From positions 12,773,001 to 12,837,000 of the forward strand of contig NZ_JAPNKC010000001.1 in the NCBI RefSeq assembly GCF_026626705.1: 64,000 nucleotides of DNA, read 5' to 3'. Shown piece by piece: positions 44,181 through 53,360 of the stretch. Below the pieces are notes generated by a model. It was not told where the DNA came from. It was given only the letters and a program-made list of their open reading frames with translations, and did no database searches. Both the position numbers and the translations under genes were made by a program. Origin of the DNA: Pyxidicoccus sp. MSG2 (lineage in GTDB: Bacteria > Myxococcota > Myxococcia > Myxococcales > Myxococcaceae). Position 1 is the stretch's first letter; each line of letters starts with the position of its first letter.

Positions 44181-46919
44181 ATGAATCGACGAAGCAGCAG
44201 GGTTGGAAGTCTTCTTGGCGCGGTGGTGTTGCTGGCGGCGGCTGGGTGCGAGCGCCCGGCGGAGAGCGACCCGGCAGTTGAAGTGGGCGCCACGAGGCAG
44301 GGCGCCGTATCCGGCCCGGACTTCATCGTGTCCGCGGTCACGGGGCCGGCCAGTGCCATGTCCGGACAGCAGATCTCCGTCTCCGTGACGGTGTGCAACC
44401 AGGGCACCGTCGGTGGCAGCGCTCCGGTGGAGGTGTACCTGTCGGCGGACGCAACCATCACCCCCAACGGCCCATCGGGGCCCTCGCCGGACTTCTTCGT
44501 GGGCTACGCAGGCTCGCCGTACCTCAACGCCGGCCAGTGCCAGGCGCTGACGGTGCAGGGCCCGGCGTACGCTTCCACCGAGGGCGCCTACTACCTGGGC
44601 GCCGTGGTGGATCCGCAGAGCTCCATCTCCGAGCTGATTGAGAACAACAACACCCTGACTGGCAGCCGCATCGGCGTGGGCAACAGGCCCGACTTCATCG
44701 TCTCCGCGGTCACCGGACCGGCCAGCGCCACGTCCGGACAGCAGATCTCCGTCTCCGTGACGGTGTGCAACCAGGGCACCGTCGGTGGCAGCGCTCCGGT
44801 GGAGGTGTACCTGTCGGCGGACGCAACCATCACCCCCAACGGTCCGTCGGGGCCCTCGCCGGACTTCTTCGTGGGCTATGCAGGCTCGCCGTACCTCAAC
44901 GCTGGCCAGTGCCAGGCGCTGACGGTGCAGGGCCCGGCGTACGCTTCCACCGAGGGCGCCTACTACCTGGGCGCCGTGGTGGATCCGCAGAGCTCCATCT
45001 CCGAGCTGATTGAGAACAACAACACCCTGACTGGCAGCCGCATCGGCGTGGGCAACAGGCCCGACTTCATCGTCTCCGCGGTCACCGGACCGGCCAGCGC
45101 CACGTCCGGACAGCAGATCTCCGTCTCCGTGACGGTGTGCAACCAGGGCACCGTCGGTGGCAGCGCGCCGGTGGAGGTGTACCTGTCGGCGGACGCAACC
45201 ATCACCCCCAACGGCCCGTCGGGGCCTTCACCGGACTTCTTCGTGGGCTACGCAGGCTCGCCGTACCTCAACGCTGGCCAGTGCCAGGCGCTGACGGTGC
45301 AGGGCCCGGCGTACGCCTCCACCGAGGGCGCCTACTACCTGGGCGCCGTGGTGGATCCGCAGAGCTCCATCTCCGAGCTGATTGAGAACAACAACACCCT
45401 GACCGGCAGTCGCATCGGCGTGGGCAACAGGCCCGACTTCATCGTCTCCGCGGTCACCGGGCCGGCCAGCGCCACGTCCGGACAGCAGATCTCCGTCTCC
45501 GTGACGGTGTGCAACCAGGGCACCGTCGGTGGCAGCGCTCCGGTGGAGGTGTACCTGTCGGCGGACGCAACCATCACCCCCAACGGCCCGTCGGGGCCCT
45601 CGCCGGACTTCTTCGTGGGCTACGCAGGCTCGCCGTACCTCAACGCTGGCCAGTGCCAGGCGCTGACGGTGCAGGGCCCGGCGTACGCTTCCACCGAGGG
45701 CGCCTACTACCTGGGCGCCGTGGTGGATCCGCAGAGCTCCATCTCCGAGCTGATTGAGAACAACAACACCCTGACTGGCAGCCGCATCGGCGTGGGCAAC
45801 AGGCCCGACTTCATCGTCTCCGCGGTCACCGGGCCGGCCAGCGCCACGTCCGGACAGCAGATCTCCGTCTCCGTGACGGTGTGCAACCAGGGCACCGTCG
45901 GTGGCAGCGCGCCGGTGGAGGTCTACCTCTCGGCGGACAGCACCATCACCCCCAACGGCCCGTCGGGGCCCTCGCCGGACTTCTTCGTGGGCTACGCAGG
46001 CTCGCCGTACCTCAACGCCGGCCAGTGCCAGGCGCTGACGGTGCAGGGCCCGGCGTACGCCTCCACCGAGGGCGCCTACTACCTGGGCGCCGTGGTGGAT
46101 CCGCAGAGCTCCATCTCCGAGCTGATTGAGAACAACAACACCCTGACCGGCAGCCGCATCGGCGTGGGCAACAGGCCCGACTTCATCGTCTCCGCGGTCA
46201 CCGGACCGGCCAGCGCCACGTCCGGACAGCAGATCTCCGTCTCCGTGACGGTGTGCAACCAGGGCACCGTCGGTGGCAGCGCGCCGGTGGAGGTCTACCT
46301 CTCGGCGGACGCAACCATCACCCCCAACGGCCCGTCGGGGCCCTCGCCGGACTTCTTCGTGGGCTATGCAGGCTCGCCATACCTCAACGCCGGCCAGTGC
46401 CAGGCGCTGACGGTGCAGGGCCCGGCGTACGCTTCCACCGAGGGCGCCTACTACCTGGGCGCCGTGGTGGATCCGCAGAGCTCCATCTCCGAGCTGATTG
46501 AGAACAACAACACCCTGACCGGCAGCCGCATCGGCGTGGGCAACAGGCCCGACTTCACCGTGTCCGCGGTGTCGAGCGCGAGCAGCGTGAGGCTGAGCCA
46601 GACGCTCACGGTCTCGGTAACGGTGTGCAACCAGGGCACCGTCGGTGGCAGCGCGCCAGTGGAGGTGTACCTCTCGGCGGACAGCACCATCACCCCCAAC
46701 GGCCCGACGGGGCCCTCACCGGACTTCTTCGTGGGCTACGCAGGCTCGCCGTACCTCAACGCCGGCCAGTGCCAGGTGCTGTCGGTGTCGGGCCCGGCGT
46801 CCGTGCCCACGACAGGCTTGTACTACGCGGGGGCCGTGGTGGATCCGCAGAACTCCATCGCGGAGCTGATTGACGACAACAACACCCGGGCGGGCACGCG
46901 GGTCTCCGTCACGCCCTGA
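44181..46919 (+). CDS. Lipoprotein made of seven near-identical CARDB units
   Basis: This 912-residue surface lipoprotein (LLAAAGC, C23) consists of seven tandem immunoglobulin-like CARDB-type units of 124 residues. Each runs from PDFIVSAVTGP through VTVCNQGTVGGSAPVEVY to LIENNNTLTGSR. Units begin at 44319, 44691, 45063, 45435, 45807, 46179 and 46551, exactly 372 bp apart. Units 1-6 are almost identical at base level, with a few mostly silent changes. Unit 7 differs in its first 20 residues and last 40. The paired cysteines in each unit may form a disulfide. It probably acts as an adhesin or spacer on the cell surface. Copy number may vary between strains, and short-read assemblies could misjudge it. 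Confidence 0.92.
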   Translation: MNRRSSRVGSLLGAVVLLAAAGCERPAESDPAVEVGATRQGAVSGPDFIVSAVTGPASAMSGQQISVSVTVCNQGTVGGSAPVEVYLSADATITPNGPSGPSPDFFVGYAGSPYLNAGQCQALTVQGPAYASTEGAYYLGAVVDPQSSISELIENNNTLTGSRIGVGNRPDFIVSAVTGPASATSGQQISVSVTVCNQGTVGGSAPVEVYLSADATITPNGPSGPSPDFFVGYAGSPYLNAGQCQALTVQGPAYASTEGAYYLGAVVDPQSSISELIENNNTLTGSRIGVGNRPDFIVSAVTGPASATSGQQISVSVTVCNQGTVGGSAPVEVYLSADATITPNGPSGPSPDFFVGYAGSPYLNAGQCQALTVQGPAYASTEGAYYLGAVVDPQSSISELIENNNTLTGSRIGVGNRPDFIVSAVTGPASATSGQQISVSVTVCNQGTVGGSAPVEVYLSADATITPNGPSGPSPDFFVGYAGSPYLNAGQCQALTVQGPAYASTEGAYYLGAVVDPQSSISELIENNNTLTGSRIGVGNRPDFIVSAVTGPASATSGQQISVSVTVCNQGTVGGSAPVEVYLSADSTITPNGPSGPSPDFFVGYAGSPYLNAGQCQALTVQGPAYASTEGAYYLGAVVDPQSSISELIENNNTLTGSRIGVGNRPDFIVSAVTGPASATSGQQISVSVTVCNQGTVGGSAPVEVYLSADATITPNGPSGPSPDFFVGYAGSPYLNAGQCQALTVQGPAYASTEGAYYLGAVVDPQSSISELIENNNTLTGSRIGVGNRPDFTVSAVSSASSVRLSQTLTVSVTVCNQGTVGGSAPVEVYLSADSTITPNGPTGPSPDFFVGYAGSPYLNAGQCQVLSVSGPASVPTTGLYYAGAVVDPQNSIAELIDDNNTRAGTRVSVTP
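44319..46919 (+). repeat. Seven direct tandem repeats of 372 bp
   Basis: The coding repeat of the CARDB lipoprotein is in phase and without gaps. The near-identity of units 1-6 over 2.2 kb implies recent expansion or gene conversion. Every unit carries the same short antisense frame, an artefact of the repeat. Confidence 0.95.
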
Positions 46920-47002
46920 GTTGATCCGGTCGACCGCGACCGGCGAGTGGACCCGCTCCGGCATCCCCTCGCTGGACTAACTCTACTGAGAGCTGGCGCG
47001 AC

Positions 47003-47033
47003 AGCCCCCGGGTCCGTTCATGACCCCGGGGGC
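47003..47033. terminator. GC-rich hairpin between convergent genes
   Basis: AGCCCCCGGGTC pairs with GACCCCGGGGGCT (one bulged base) around a 7-base loop. It lies 84 bp after the CARDB gene and 56 bp before the end of the NTF2-like gene and probably serves both. Confidence 0.5.
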
Positions 47034-47088
47034 TCGCTCCTCGCGGGCACCGTCATCCCGGTCCATGTGTGAAAGCCGCTGCGCCCAA

Positions 47089-47556
47089 TCAGTGCCGGGC
47101 GTCGGGCCTGGAGGCCTCCGCCTCCCGGGCGAGGCCGGGCCGGGCGCCGATGCCGAGCTGGGTCATGAAGCTCAGCGCGTCGTAGTACTGGCGCATCTCG
47201 GCGATCTTCCCATCGCGGAGCTCGAAGACCTCGATGAGGCGTATCTCGATGGCGCGGTTCGAGGGCGGAATCGTCACGTCCCCCGGCCCCTTGAAAGGGC
47301 CTTCGTGCGTACCCCGCCCGGTGATTTCCGCGACGACCCGGTCTCCCTGGACGATGAGGTTGGTGACGTCGACCTTCCCGTCCGGCAGAGCGGTGGCCCA
47401 GCTCTCACAGTGGTCGATGAGCTTCTCCGTCTCGTCGAAGGGGATGCTCTGCACGATGGCATCCGCGTGCATCACGGTGCGGACGAGGTCGAGGTCCTTC
47501 TCATTGAAGGCCCGGTAGAACTCCCGGATGACGGCCGCATTGTCGAGGGTTGCCAT
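47089..47556 (-). CDS. NTF2-like/SnoaL-type protein
   Basis: This 155-residue cytoplasmic protein has the cone-shaped NTF2-like fold seen in SnoaL-type polyketide cyclases and ketosteroid-isomerase-like proteins. Visible features are VIREFYRAFNEKDLDLVRTVMHADAI near the start and IEVFELRDGKIAEMRQYYDAL near the end. The catalytic residue is not fixed in this family, so no reaction is proposed. GGAGGA sits before ATG 47556. Confidence 0.82.
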   Translation of the reverse strand: MATLDNAAVIREFYRAFNEKDLDLVRTVMHADAIVQSIPFDETEKLIDHCESWATALPDGKVDVTNLIVQGDRVVAEITGRGTHEGPFKGPGDVTIPPSNRAIEIRLIEVFELRDGKIAEMRQYYDALSFMTQLGIGARPGLAREAEASRPDARH

Positions 47557-47819
47557 GATCGTCGTCCTCCTCCAGACGCCACCGAGCGGAGGACCGTGCG
47601 CCCGGCCGTGCCGTCACACGCTCCGGCTCCGTGCTCCTGAGCCGATTCCCCTCGACTGAGTTCGGGACGAGGGCGCCCGTTTGCAAGGCCCTCTCCCGAA
47701 CCAGCCCGCTCCCTCACGTGGGCTCCTCTCGGGGCCTTCAGCGCCCCCCTCTCAATGCAGGCAGCTGGCGCAGGGGCCAGGTGCACGCGCCATCCACGAC
47801 AGACGGCGGCGATGATGCA
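47557..47819. other. Intergenic region with an 8-bp dyad
   Basis: This 263-bp gap lies between two minus-strand genes. GTTCGGGA (47660-47667) and TCCCGAAC (47694-47701) form a dyad with a 26-base spacer, possibly an operator or a terminator of the pectate-lyase-like gene. No gene is convincing. Confidence 0.3.
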
Positions 47820-49385
47820 TCAGTAGTTCCATGCGACGCAGTCCGTCGTCGTGCGCGTGACGAACTCGGCCAGCGTGCGCATGTTCCTGACGAACGTGCT
47901 CGTGTCGAGATAGTCACCGGCGGTGGCGCCGCTTCGCGGGCCACCCGGGCTGTACGTCGTGATCCACTTCTCGTTGTTCACCGTCGTGTCGACGGCTTGC
48001 GCCGTGTCGGCGCGGAGCTTCTGGCACGAGCGCTTCATCACGGTCGTATCGCTCGCCAGCCGGTCGTACTCCGCATGGATCGCGGCGAGCTGCGACGGGA
48101 CCTCCCAGGCGTAGTTCTGGTAGGTCGGCGGCGCAGGAGAGAACTGGACCGGGTAACCGCCTGGCTTCACCGTGTAGAAACCGATGTTCGACGGCGAGGT
48201 GTCGTCGAGCTCGATGTAGCGGTGGATGAGCGTGTTGCCCGCGGAGTCGACAGTCTCGAGGTACGCGAGCGCAGTCCCGACCGCGTCGCGGTTCGCCGGC
48301 ACGCTCGGGTCGAGCTGGTAGAGGCGAAGGAGCGCCCACATGACGTCCTGACTCTCCTGGCCCGCGATCGCCGGAGCCTCCCAGTTGCGCGCCCAGCGAG
48401 GCTGCATCTGGATGTCGTACTGCTGCGCCCAGGCAGGCTGTGGCTGTGGCATCTGCGCATGGCGAAGGAAGTCACCGAACGCGGTGAGCATGGCCTGATA
48501 GGTCGTGGCCCGCGCGGGATATATCTCCCTTGCCCAGTACAACATCTCCACGAAGGCCGACGCGAGGTTGTCGTTCAAGGTCGGGTCGTCCCAGTACTCT
48601 TGGGTGTAGGCGTTCGCGTAGCAATTGGCGAGGCCACACGAGGTCCCGATCGAGGGCGGATAGCCCGCCGCCAGCGCCGGGCGCGCGGCGACGGGACCGG
48701 CGAACCCCTGTGGGAAGCCGCCATGCGTCGGAAACTGCGAGGTCTCCACCCGCGCGCGGGCGTAGGTGGAGGAGCCGGAGATCGCCGTGTTCGCGAACCC
48801 GAGGAGCTGGTCCGTGCGCATCATCGCAATGAGCGCATTCTGTGTGGCCTGGTCGTCGTAGGTCGTCGTCGTACAGCCGCCGCAGCTGCAGCTTGCCGTG
48901 GTGTTGAGGTAGCACGCCTTCAACGTCGGCGTCGGTTTGAAGTCCGCGTAGAGGCGCCAGCCCCCCGACTTTATCTGCCCGTGACGCAGCGCCATCGCCG
49001 CGTCCGCCGCGTAGGTCTTGAGCACCGGTGTTGCCGGGTCGGCGAGTGCAGCTTCGACGAACGCGATCGTCACGTCCGACGTGCCCGGCGACTGGATCAT
49101 GATCTGATCGTCGTCGAGCTGGATATCGCCCCAGCGCTCGCTCAGGTTGGCGGCGTTGTGGTGCCACGCATACCCGCCGTTGCGCGCGACCACATCGTGA
49201 AAGTACTTCGCCGCGTTCCGCATGCGTCCGAGCGCCTTCGTGCGGAGCGGAGTCGTGGCCCCCTGCCCCGCCTCGCCGAGCCCGATGGTGGTTTGTGGGC
49301 CATCGCCCTCCAGCTCGGAGTCAGCCGAAACGCAGGCGGACGTCGCGATGGCAGGGAAGAGAACGAGCGCAAAACGTATTCTCAT
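47820..49385 (-). CDS. Pectate lyase family 10-like lipoprotein
   Basis: This 521-residue exported protein has a lipoprotein-like N-terminus (TSAC, C18). The body resembles PL10 pectate lyases, which are alpha/alpha barrel-like: it has ARNGGYAWHH near the start, FPTHGGFPQGF, and AWAQQYDIQMQPRWARNWEAPAI with the sort of Asp and Arg residues used for Ca2+ and base catalysis. A cysteine cluster (SCSCGGC) and an extra cysteine pair (SCGLANC) are unusual additions. It would cleave polygalacturonate or a related acidic polymer outside the cell. The substrate is inferred. Confidence 0.72.
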   Translation of the reverse strand: MRIRFALVLFPAIATSACVSADSELEGDGPQTTIGLGEAGQGATTPLRTKALGRMRNAAKYFHDVVARNGGYAWHHNAANLSERWGDIQLDDDQIMIQSPGTSDVTIAFVEAALADPATPVLKTYAADAAMALRHGQIKSGGWRLYADFKPTPTLKACYLNTTASCSCGGCTTTTYDDQATQNALIAMMRTDQLLGFANTAISGSSTYARARVETSQFPTHGGFPQGFAGPVAARPALAAGYPPSIGTSCGLANCYANAYTQEYWDDPTLNDNLASAFVEMLYWAREIYPARATTYQAMLTAFGDFLRHAQMPQPQPAWAQQYDIQMQPRWARNWEAPAIAGQESQDVMWALLRLYQLDPSVPANRDAVGTALAYLETVDSAGNTLIHRYIELDDTSPSNIGFYTVKPGGYPVQFSPAPPTYQNYAWEVPSQLAAIHAEYDRLASDTTVMKRSCQKLRADTAQAVDTTVNNEKWITTYSPGGPRSGATAGDYLDTSTFVRNMRTLAEFVTRTTTDCVAWNY

Positions 49386-49489
49386 GAATTGCACGTTTAG
49401 CACAGCTTGCCCGGTCGCGACGCGTGGCACCGGGAGGCTGAAGGATGTGGCCTGGCACCAGCCCCGGGCCAGAGCTGCCCAGGGGCCAT

Positions 49490-49520
49490 GCCCATGGGAG
49501 GAAGCAGCCCTCCCATGGGC
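49490..49520. terminator. Perfect 12-bp hairpin
   Basis: GCCCATGGGAGG (49490-49501) pairs fully with CCTCCCATGGGC (49509-49520) around AAGCAGC. It lies 24 bp past the stop of the small minus-strand lipoprotein gene. No U-tract follows, so it may act as an RNA 3'-end stabiliser or a protein site rather than a classical terminator. Confidence 0.5.
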
Positions 49521-49543
49521 CTTCGCCCATCAACCTGAAGTGA

Positions 49544-50056
49544 CTAGAAGCCCACGCGCGTCATGGTGAACGGCACCGGCGACACGCTGCCGCCCTTCAC
49601 CAGGACGATGCCGGTGATCTTCCCGGTGAGGGTGCTGCGCTGGATCTGGCTGATGGCGTAGAAGTCCCGCTCCGCGCCCGTCGGAGTCTTGAAGACGATG
49701 AGCGCGCCCGTCGCCGGGTTGTTGGGCAGCGCCCAGAAGGTACCCGTCTCCGTGTTGCAACCGTAGATGGGACACGCGCGGCTCACCGTGCGGACGTAGC
49801 TCCCCTCCACGTGGTCCACGTACTCCACGCCCGTCAGCGTCATGGAGGTGAGCTCCTCCGCGGCCGCCGGCGGCCAATAGCGCGTGTAGGTCCCCAGCAG
49901 CCCGGAGAGGCTGTCCGGCGACTCGTACACCGCGGACTCCGCCGTCTCCAGCGACTCCGCGCCCTCGGGCGCGGGCACCCGCGGCTCCTGACCGCCACAG
50001 CCAACGAACAGCCCAAACCCGACGAGCAGCCCTCCAAGACGTCCAATCGAATGCAT
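49544..50056 (-). CDS. Small lipoprotein of unknown function
   Basis: This 170-residue protein has a clear lipobox (LFVGCGG, about C20). The mature part starts with an acidic, Pro-rich spacer and then a compact beta-rich domain (TGTFWALPNNPATGALIVFKTP, STLTGKITGIVLVKGG). No family is recognised. ATG 50056 has AGGGGAA upstream; an alternative ATG lies nine codons earlier. It is divergent from a Ser/Thr kinase gene. Confidence 0.72.
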   Translation of the reverse strand: MHSIGRLGGLLVGFGLFVGCGGQEPRVPAPEGAESLETAESAVYESPDSLSGLLGTYTRYWPPAAAEELTSMTLTGVEYVDHVEGSYVRTVSRACPIYGCNTETGTFWALPNNPATGALIVFKTPTGAERDFYAISQIQRSTLTGKITGIVLVKGGSVSPVPFTMTRVGF

Positions 50057-50314
50057 GTGTTCCCCTGAGGTGTGGTTGTGCAACGCGCCCCTGAACTGAA
50101 TGATGATTCAGGTTTCATGAAAACTACCGGCGCATCACGGGTCGGTCCAGAACCATCCGGGTCACGGCAACGCTGGAAATGGGCGCCAGTCGTTCTTGCT
50201 GAGCCTGACCCGCTTCGGCGGTGAGCAGCCGAGCACGCCGCAGGGCCCGCGCGTCCTGGCCGCGCGGCCGGCCCTTTGTGTGCCGCCCGCGACCGGGGTG
50301 GTAGGGTTCCTGCC
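50057..50314. other. Divergent intergenic region
   Basis: This 258-bp gap lies between the small lipoprotein and the kinase. AT-richer bases at 50095-50125 probably hold the promoter of the minus-strand gene. No gene is seen. Confidence 0.3.
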
Positions 50315-52180
50315 GTGAGAGCGGAAAAGGTGTACTCGGTCGTCAAGACGCTGGGCCAGGGAGGGATGGCGAAGCTGTTCCTCGCCTACTCGCACCTCCG
50401 CCGCGAGAACGTGGTCCTCAAGCAGATGACGCTGAAGGCCGACGAGGCCGGCCGCCGGAGCTTCCTCAACGAGGCGCTCCTCAGCCTGAAGCTCACGCAT
50501 CCCAACATCGTCCGCGTCTACGACGTCTTCGAGAGCCAGGGCCAGCTCTTCATCGAGATGGAGTGGATTCCGGGCCGGAGCCTGGAGCAGCTCCTCCGGG
50601 CCCGCGCGGCCTCGGGGCTCCCCGCCAACATCGTCTGCCGGGTGATGTACGACGTGTGCCAGGCGCTGCATGCGGCGCACCACGCCACGGACTCGCATGG
50701 CCGGCGGCTGGAGGTGGTGCACCGGGACGTCAAGCCGTCGAACGTAATGGTGGGCCTGGGCGGCGTCACCAAGGTCATCGACTTCGGCATCGCCTGGTCC
50801 GCGCGGGCGACGGCGCCGGCCGCGCATGAGCTGTTCTTCACGCCGGGCTACCTCGCGCCGGAGCGGGCGGTGGAGCTGCTCAGGTCGGTGCCCGGGAGCG
50901 ATGAGGGCCTTCCGTCGGAGCCGATACCGGTGGATGGCCGGAGCGACCAGTTCTGCGCGGGCGTGCTCCTCTTCGAGATGCTGACGGGCCGGCTGCCCAT
51001 TCCTCCGCCCGCGGATGTCTCCGTCTCCGTTCCCAGCCAGGTGGCGCACTGCCAGCAGCTCGCACGGTGCCAGGTGGACGTGTCGGCGCTGCCGCCGGGG
51101 CTGGCGGACGTCGCCGCGAAGGCCCTCGCGCGCAGGCCGGAGGACCGCTACGGCTCGTGTCAGGAGATGGCGGAGGCCCTGGCGCGGGCCTGTCCCCTGG
51201 CGAGCCCGGAAGAGGTGGGACGTTTCCTGCGCGAGTGCTTCCCCGAGGCGCAGCGGGAGGCGGAAGAGGGCCAGCGGGTGCCGGATGCGACCGCGGAGCT
51301 CCGCACCCTGGCCATTGGCGCCATGCCCGGACCCGCCGTCCTGGAGCCGCGAAGGGCGCCGCACGTGCCTTCACTGCCCGGTGCCCGCGGAGAGCCCGCC
51401 TGGGCCACCGCGGGGGCACTGAACGGCGGGAGCCAGGACCTCCCGGCACCGCCGCCCGAGCGCAAACCGTCGCGGTGGGGATGGGGCCTGGCCTTCGTCC
51501 TGGTGCTCGGTGCGGCCGGAGCGGTGATGCTCCGAGAGGATGGATGGCAGTCGGTGGAGGCGGTGCTCCGTGAGCACGGGGGGCCCGTGCTGGATGCGGT
51601 GCTCGGTGGGAAGGAGGCGCCGCCGGGGGAGCCGGTCACGCCGGTGCCCGCGCCCGCCGAGGTGCCACCTGCGAGTCCCGTGGCGCAGCCGGAGACAGCT
51701 CCGGAGGTGCCGGCCCGCGAAGCCCCCTCCGTCCCGGCCCCGCCGAGCAGGAAGAAGGAAGGACGGCATGGCACGGGGGCCGCCGCCATGGCCGCCGGGG
51801 TGCAGCCGATGGAGCCACCGGTCATGGGCAGCGTGGACGCGGGCAGCCCCACCCAGGCGGAGCCTTCCCTGAACACGGAGGCCGGAGGCACCCTCGTGGA
51901 CGACGCGGCAGGTGGAGGCGCGCCTCGCCTGGAGAAGCAGGCGGAGCCCGAGGATGCAGCCCCGGGCGACGGCTCCCCGGCGGGAGCGCTGGAAGCGGAC
52001 ACAGGCCGGGCCGAGGCGCCCGTCTCCGGCGAGGTTCCGCCGCCGCCCTCGGATGAGCCCCGGCCTTCGAGTCCGGCGACGGAGGGCGGCGCGCGCGATG
52101 CGGAGGCCGCTCCGCCGTCAGGGGCCGTGGCTGCGCCCGATGCCGGTGTGGAAGCCGCGCCCGGCCCCCAGGAGCCCTAG
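50315..52180 (+). CDS. Eukaryotic-type Ser/Thr protein kinase with proline-rich tail
   Basis: This 621-residue membrane-linked kinase has all the main catalytic motifs: glycine loop LGQGGMAKLF, ATP lysine K36 (VVLKQM), helix-C glutamate in NEALLSLKL, HRDVKPSN with D138, and DFG with D156. A single transmembrane helix lies near 388-407 (WGWGLAFVLVLGAAGAVML). Beyond it is a 200-residue, Pro/Ala/Glu-rich, apparently disordered segment that would face the periplasm. No PASTA or other sensor domain is seen. It starts at GTG 50315. Myxobacteria use many such kinases in development; targets here are unknown. Confidence 0.9.
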   Translation: MRAEKVYSVVKTLGQGGMAKLFLAYSHLRRENVVLKQMTLKADEAGRRSFLNEALLSLKLTHPNIVRVYDVFESQGQLFIEMEWIPGRSLEQLLRARAASGLPANIVCRVMYDVCQALHAAHHATDSHGRRLEVVHRDVKPSNVMVGLGGVTKVIDFGIAWSARATAPAAHELFFTPGYLAPERAVELLRSVPGSDEGLPSEPIPVDGRSDQFCAGVLLFEMLTGRLPIPPPADVSVSVPSQVAHCQQLARCQVDVSALPPGLADVAAKALARRPEDRYGSCQEMAEALARACPLASPEEVGRFLRECFPEAQREAEEGQRVPDATAELRTLAIGAMPGPAVLEPRRAPHVPSLPGARGEPAWATAGALNGGSQDLPAPPPERKPSRWGWGLAFVLVLGAAGAVMLREDGWQSVEAVLREHGGPVLDAVLGGKEAPPGEPVTPVPAPAEVPPASPVAQPETAPEVPAREAPSVPAPPSRKKEGRHGTGAAAMAAGVQPMEPPVMGSVDAGSPTQAEPSLNTEAGGTLVDDAAGGGAPRLEKQAEPEDAAPGDGSPAGALEADTGRAEAPVSGEVPPPPSDEPRPSSPATEGGARDAEAAPPSGAVAAPDAGVEAAPGPQEP

Positions 52181-52200
52181 AGAAGCCGCCGCATCACTGA

Positions 52201-53127
52201 CTACGGACTCGAGGTCGACAGGTTGGGCATGGCAATCCAGCCCCAGTGACCGGACTGGACATAGCCATACAGGAAGCTGAGGCGGGTCGAGACCTGCACC
52301 GCGCTGCCGGAGCTGCAGTCGTAGAGCGGCAGCGAGACGGAGTGCTGGACCTGCGCGCGCTTGAAGTTGAGCCCCGTGTTGTTCGGGTAGACGGCCTTCG
52401 TCGGGGACCCCTTCCCTGGCAGGTTGGTGATGAGGTTGATGCGGCCATTGCGCCCCAGGTAGTGGACGGCCAGGTTGTTGGCGGGGCAGTTGTCGGTGAT
52501 GTGCAGCCCGTCGTAGGGCACGTTGTTCGACGGGATGATGTACCAGTCGCTGTACGTCCCACCCGGGTCGGGGGCCGGCCGGTAGTTCTGGGTCAGCCAG
52601 TTCATGATGTTGGTGTAGCCCGCGTCCAGCTGGTCGGGACGAATCCAGCCGCTGATGCCGCCGTTGTTCGTCGGGGCCGAGAAGGCCATGGCCAGGTAGT
52701 TCGGAGAGACGGTGGAGATGGTCCTCCGCGTCCCCAGGTTGATACGGACCTGCTGCCCCGCGGCCACGGTGCCCATCACATTCCCGAGGCTGTCGTAGAC
52801 ATTCGCGGCCGAGGTGGTCTTGAAATAGAGCGTCTTCGAGTTGCGATTGCACAGGCGCGGCCGGGGATCACACTTCATGCCTCCCAGCTCGCAGTTGTTG
52901 GGTGTGTTGGGTGAGTCCACACCGGGGCTCCCGGTTCCGCAGGCCGCGGAGTCCGCGACGGAGCACGGGTTGGCGGCCCAGTCCGCCGTGCACTCGCCAT
53001 CCAGCTCCTGCTCCGCGGAGGCGACTTCGTCCCGTCCCTCCACCGCCGCGGGCGGCGTCACGTCCGCGCCGCAGGCCGTGAGCACGGAGACCAACACCCC
53101 CAATCCCCAGTGACGAGTGAGAGTCAT
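52201..53127 (-). CDS. Cysteine-containing lipoprotein with SH3-like region
   Basis: This 308-residue lipoprotein (VLTACGA lipobox) has a Cys-rich first part (CTADWAANPCSVADSAACG, NNCELGGMKCDPRPRLC) that suggests disulfides. A bacterial SH3-like region follows (KTTSAANVYDSLGNVMGTVAAGQ) with a later GWI motif. The C-terminal part is beta-rich (GLHITDNCPANNLAVHYLG). The function is unknown; cell-wall or surface binding is plausible. I chose ATG 53127 over an ATG 24 bases upstream because it gives a standard signal. Confidence 0.72.
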   Translation of the reverse strand: MTLTRHWGLGVLVSVLTACGADVTPPAAVEGRDEVASAEQELDGECTADWAANPCSVADSAACGTGSPGVDSPNTPNNCELGGMKCDPRPRLCNRNSKTLYFKTTSAANVYDSLGNVMGTVAAGQQVRINLGTRRTISTVSPNYLAMAFSAPTNNGGISGWIRPDQLDAGYTNIMNWLTQNYRPAPDPGGTYSDWYIIPSNNVPYDGLHITDNCPANNLAVHYLGRNGRINLITNLPGKGSPTKAVYPNNTGLNFKRAQVQHSVSLPLYDCSSGSAVQVSTRLSFLYGYVQSGHWGWIAMPNLSTSSP

Positions 53128-53360
53128 CCGCGTGTTTTCAATGATTGACATGGTGCCGGATCCTTTATTCGAGCCTCACTCCAGTACGACAGGGCAATCC
53201 TAGCGATAGCAGCTTTACAGGAAAAGCATGACTGCCTCCCTGGTGAGGTCGTCAACAACCTCCACATGGGCCACCGGGCACCGCGGAGCTCTGGCGCGGC
53301 GCCCAGCGTTGAGGGCGGGCGCGGTTTCACAGGCGAGGGGCCCCGGGCGTCCTGCTGTCC

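Noticed and set aside
44319-46919. Repeated array as a CRISPR or satellite
   Set aside because: The 372-bp units are in-frame coding repeats of a lipoprotein with no spacers.
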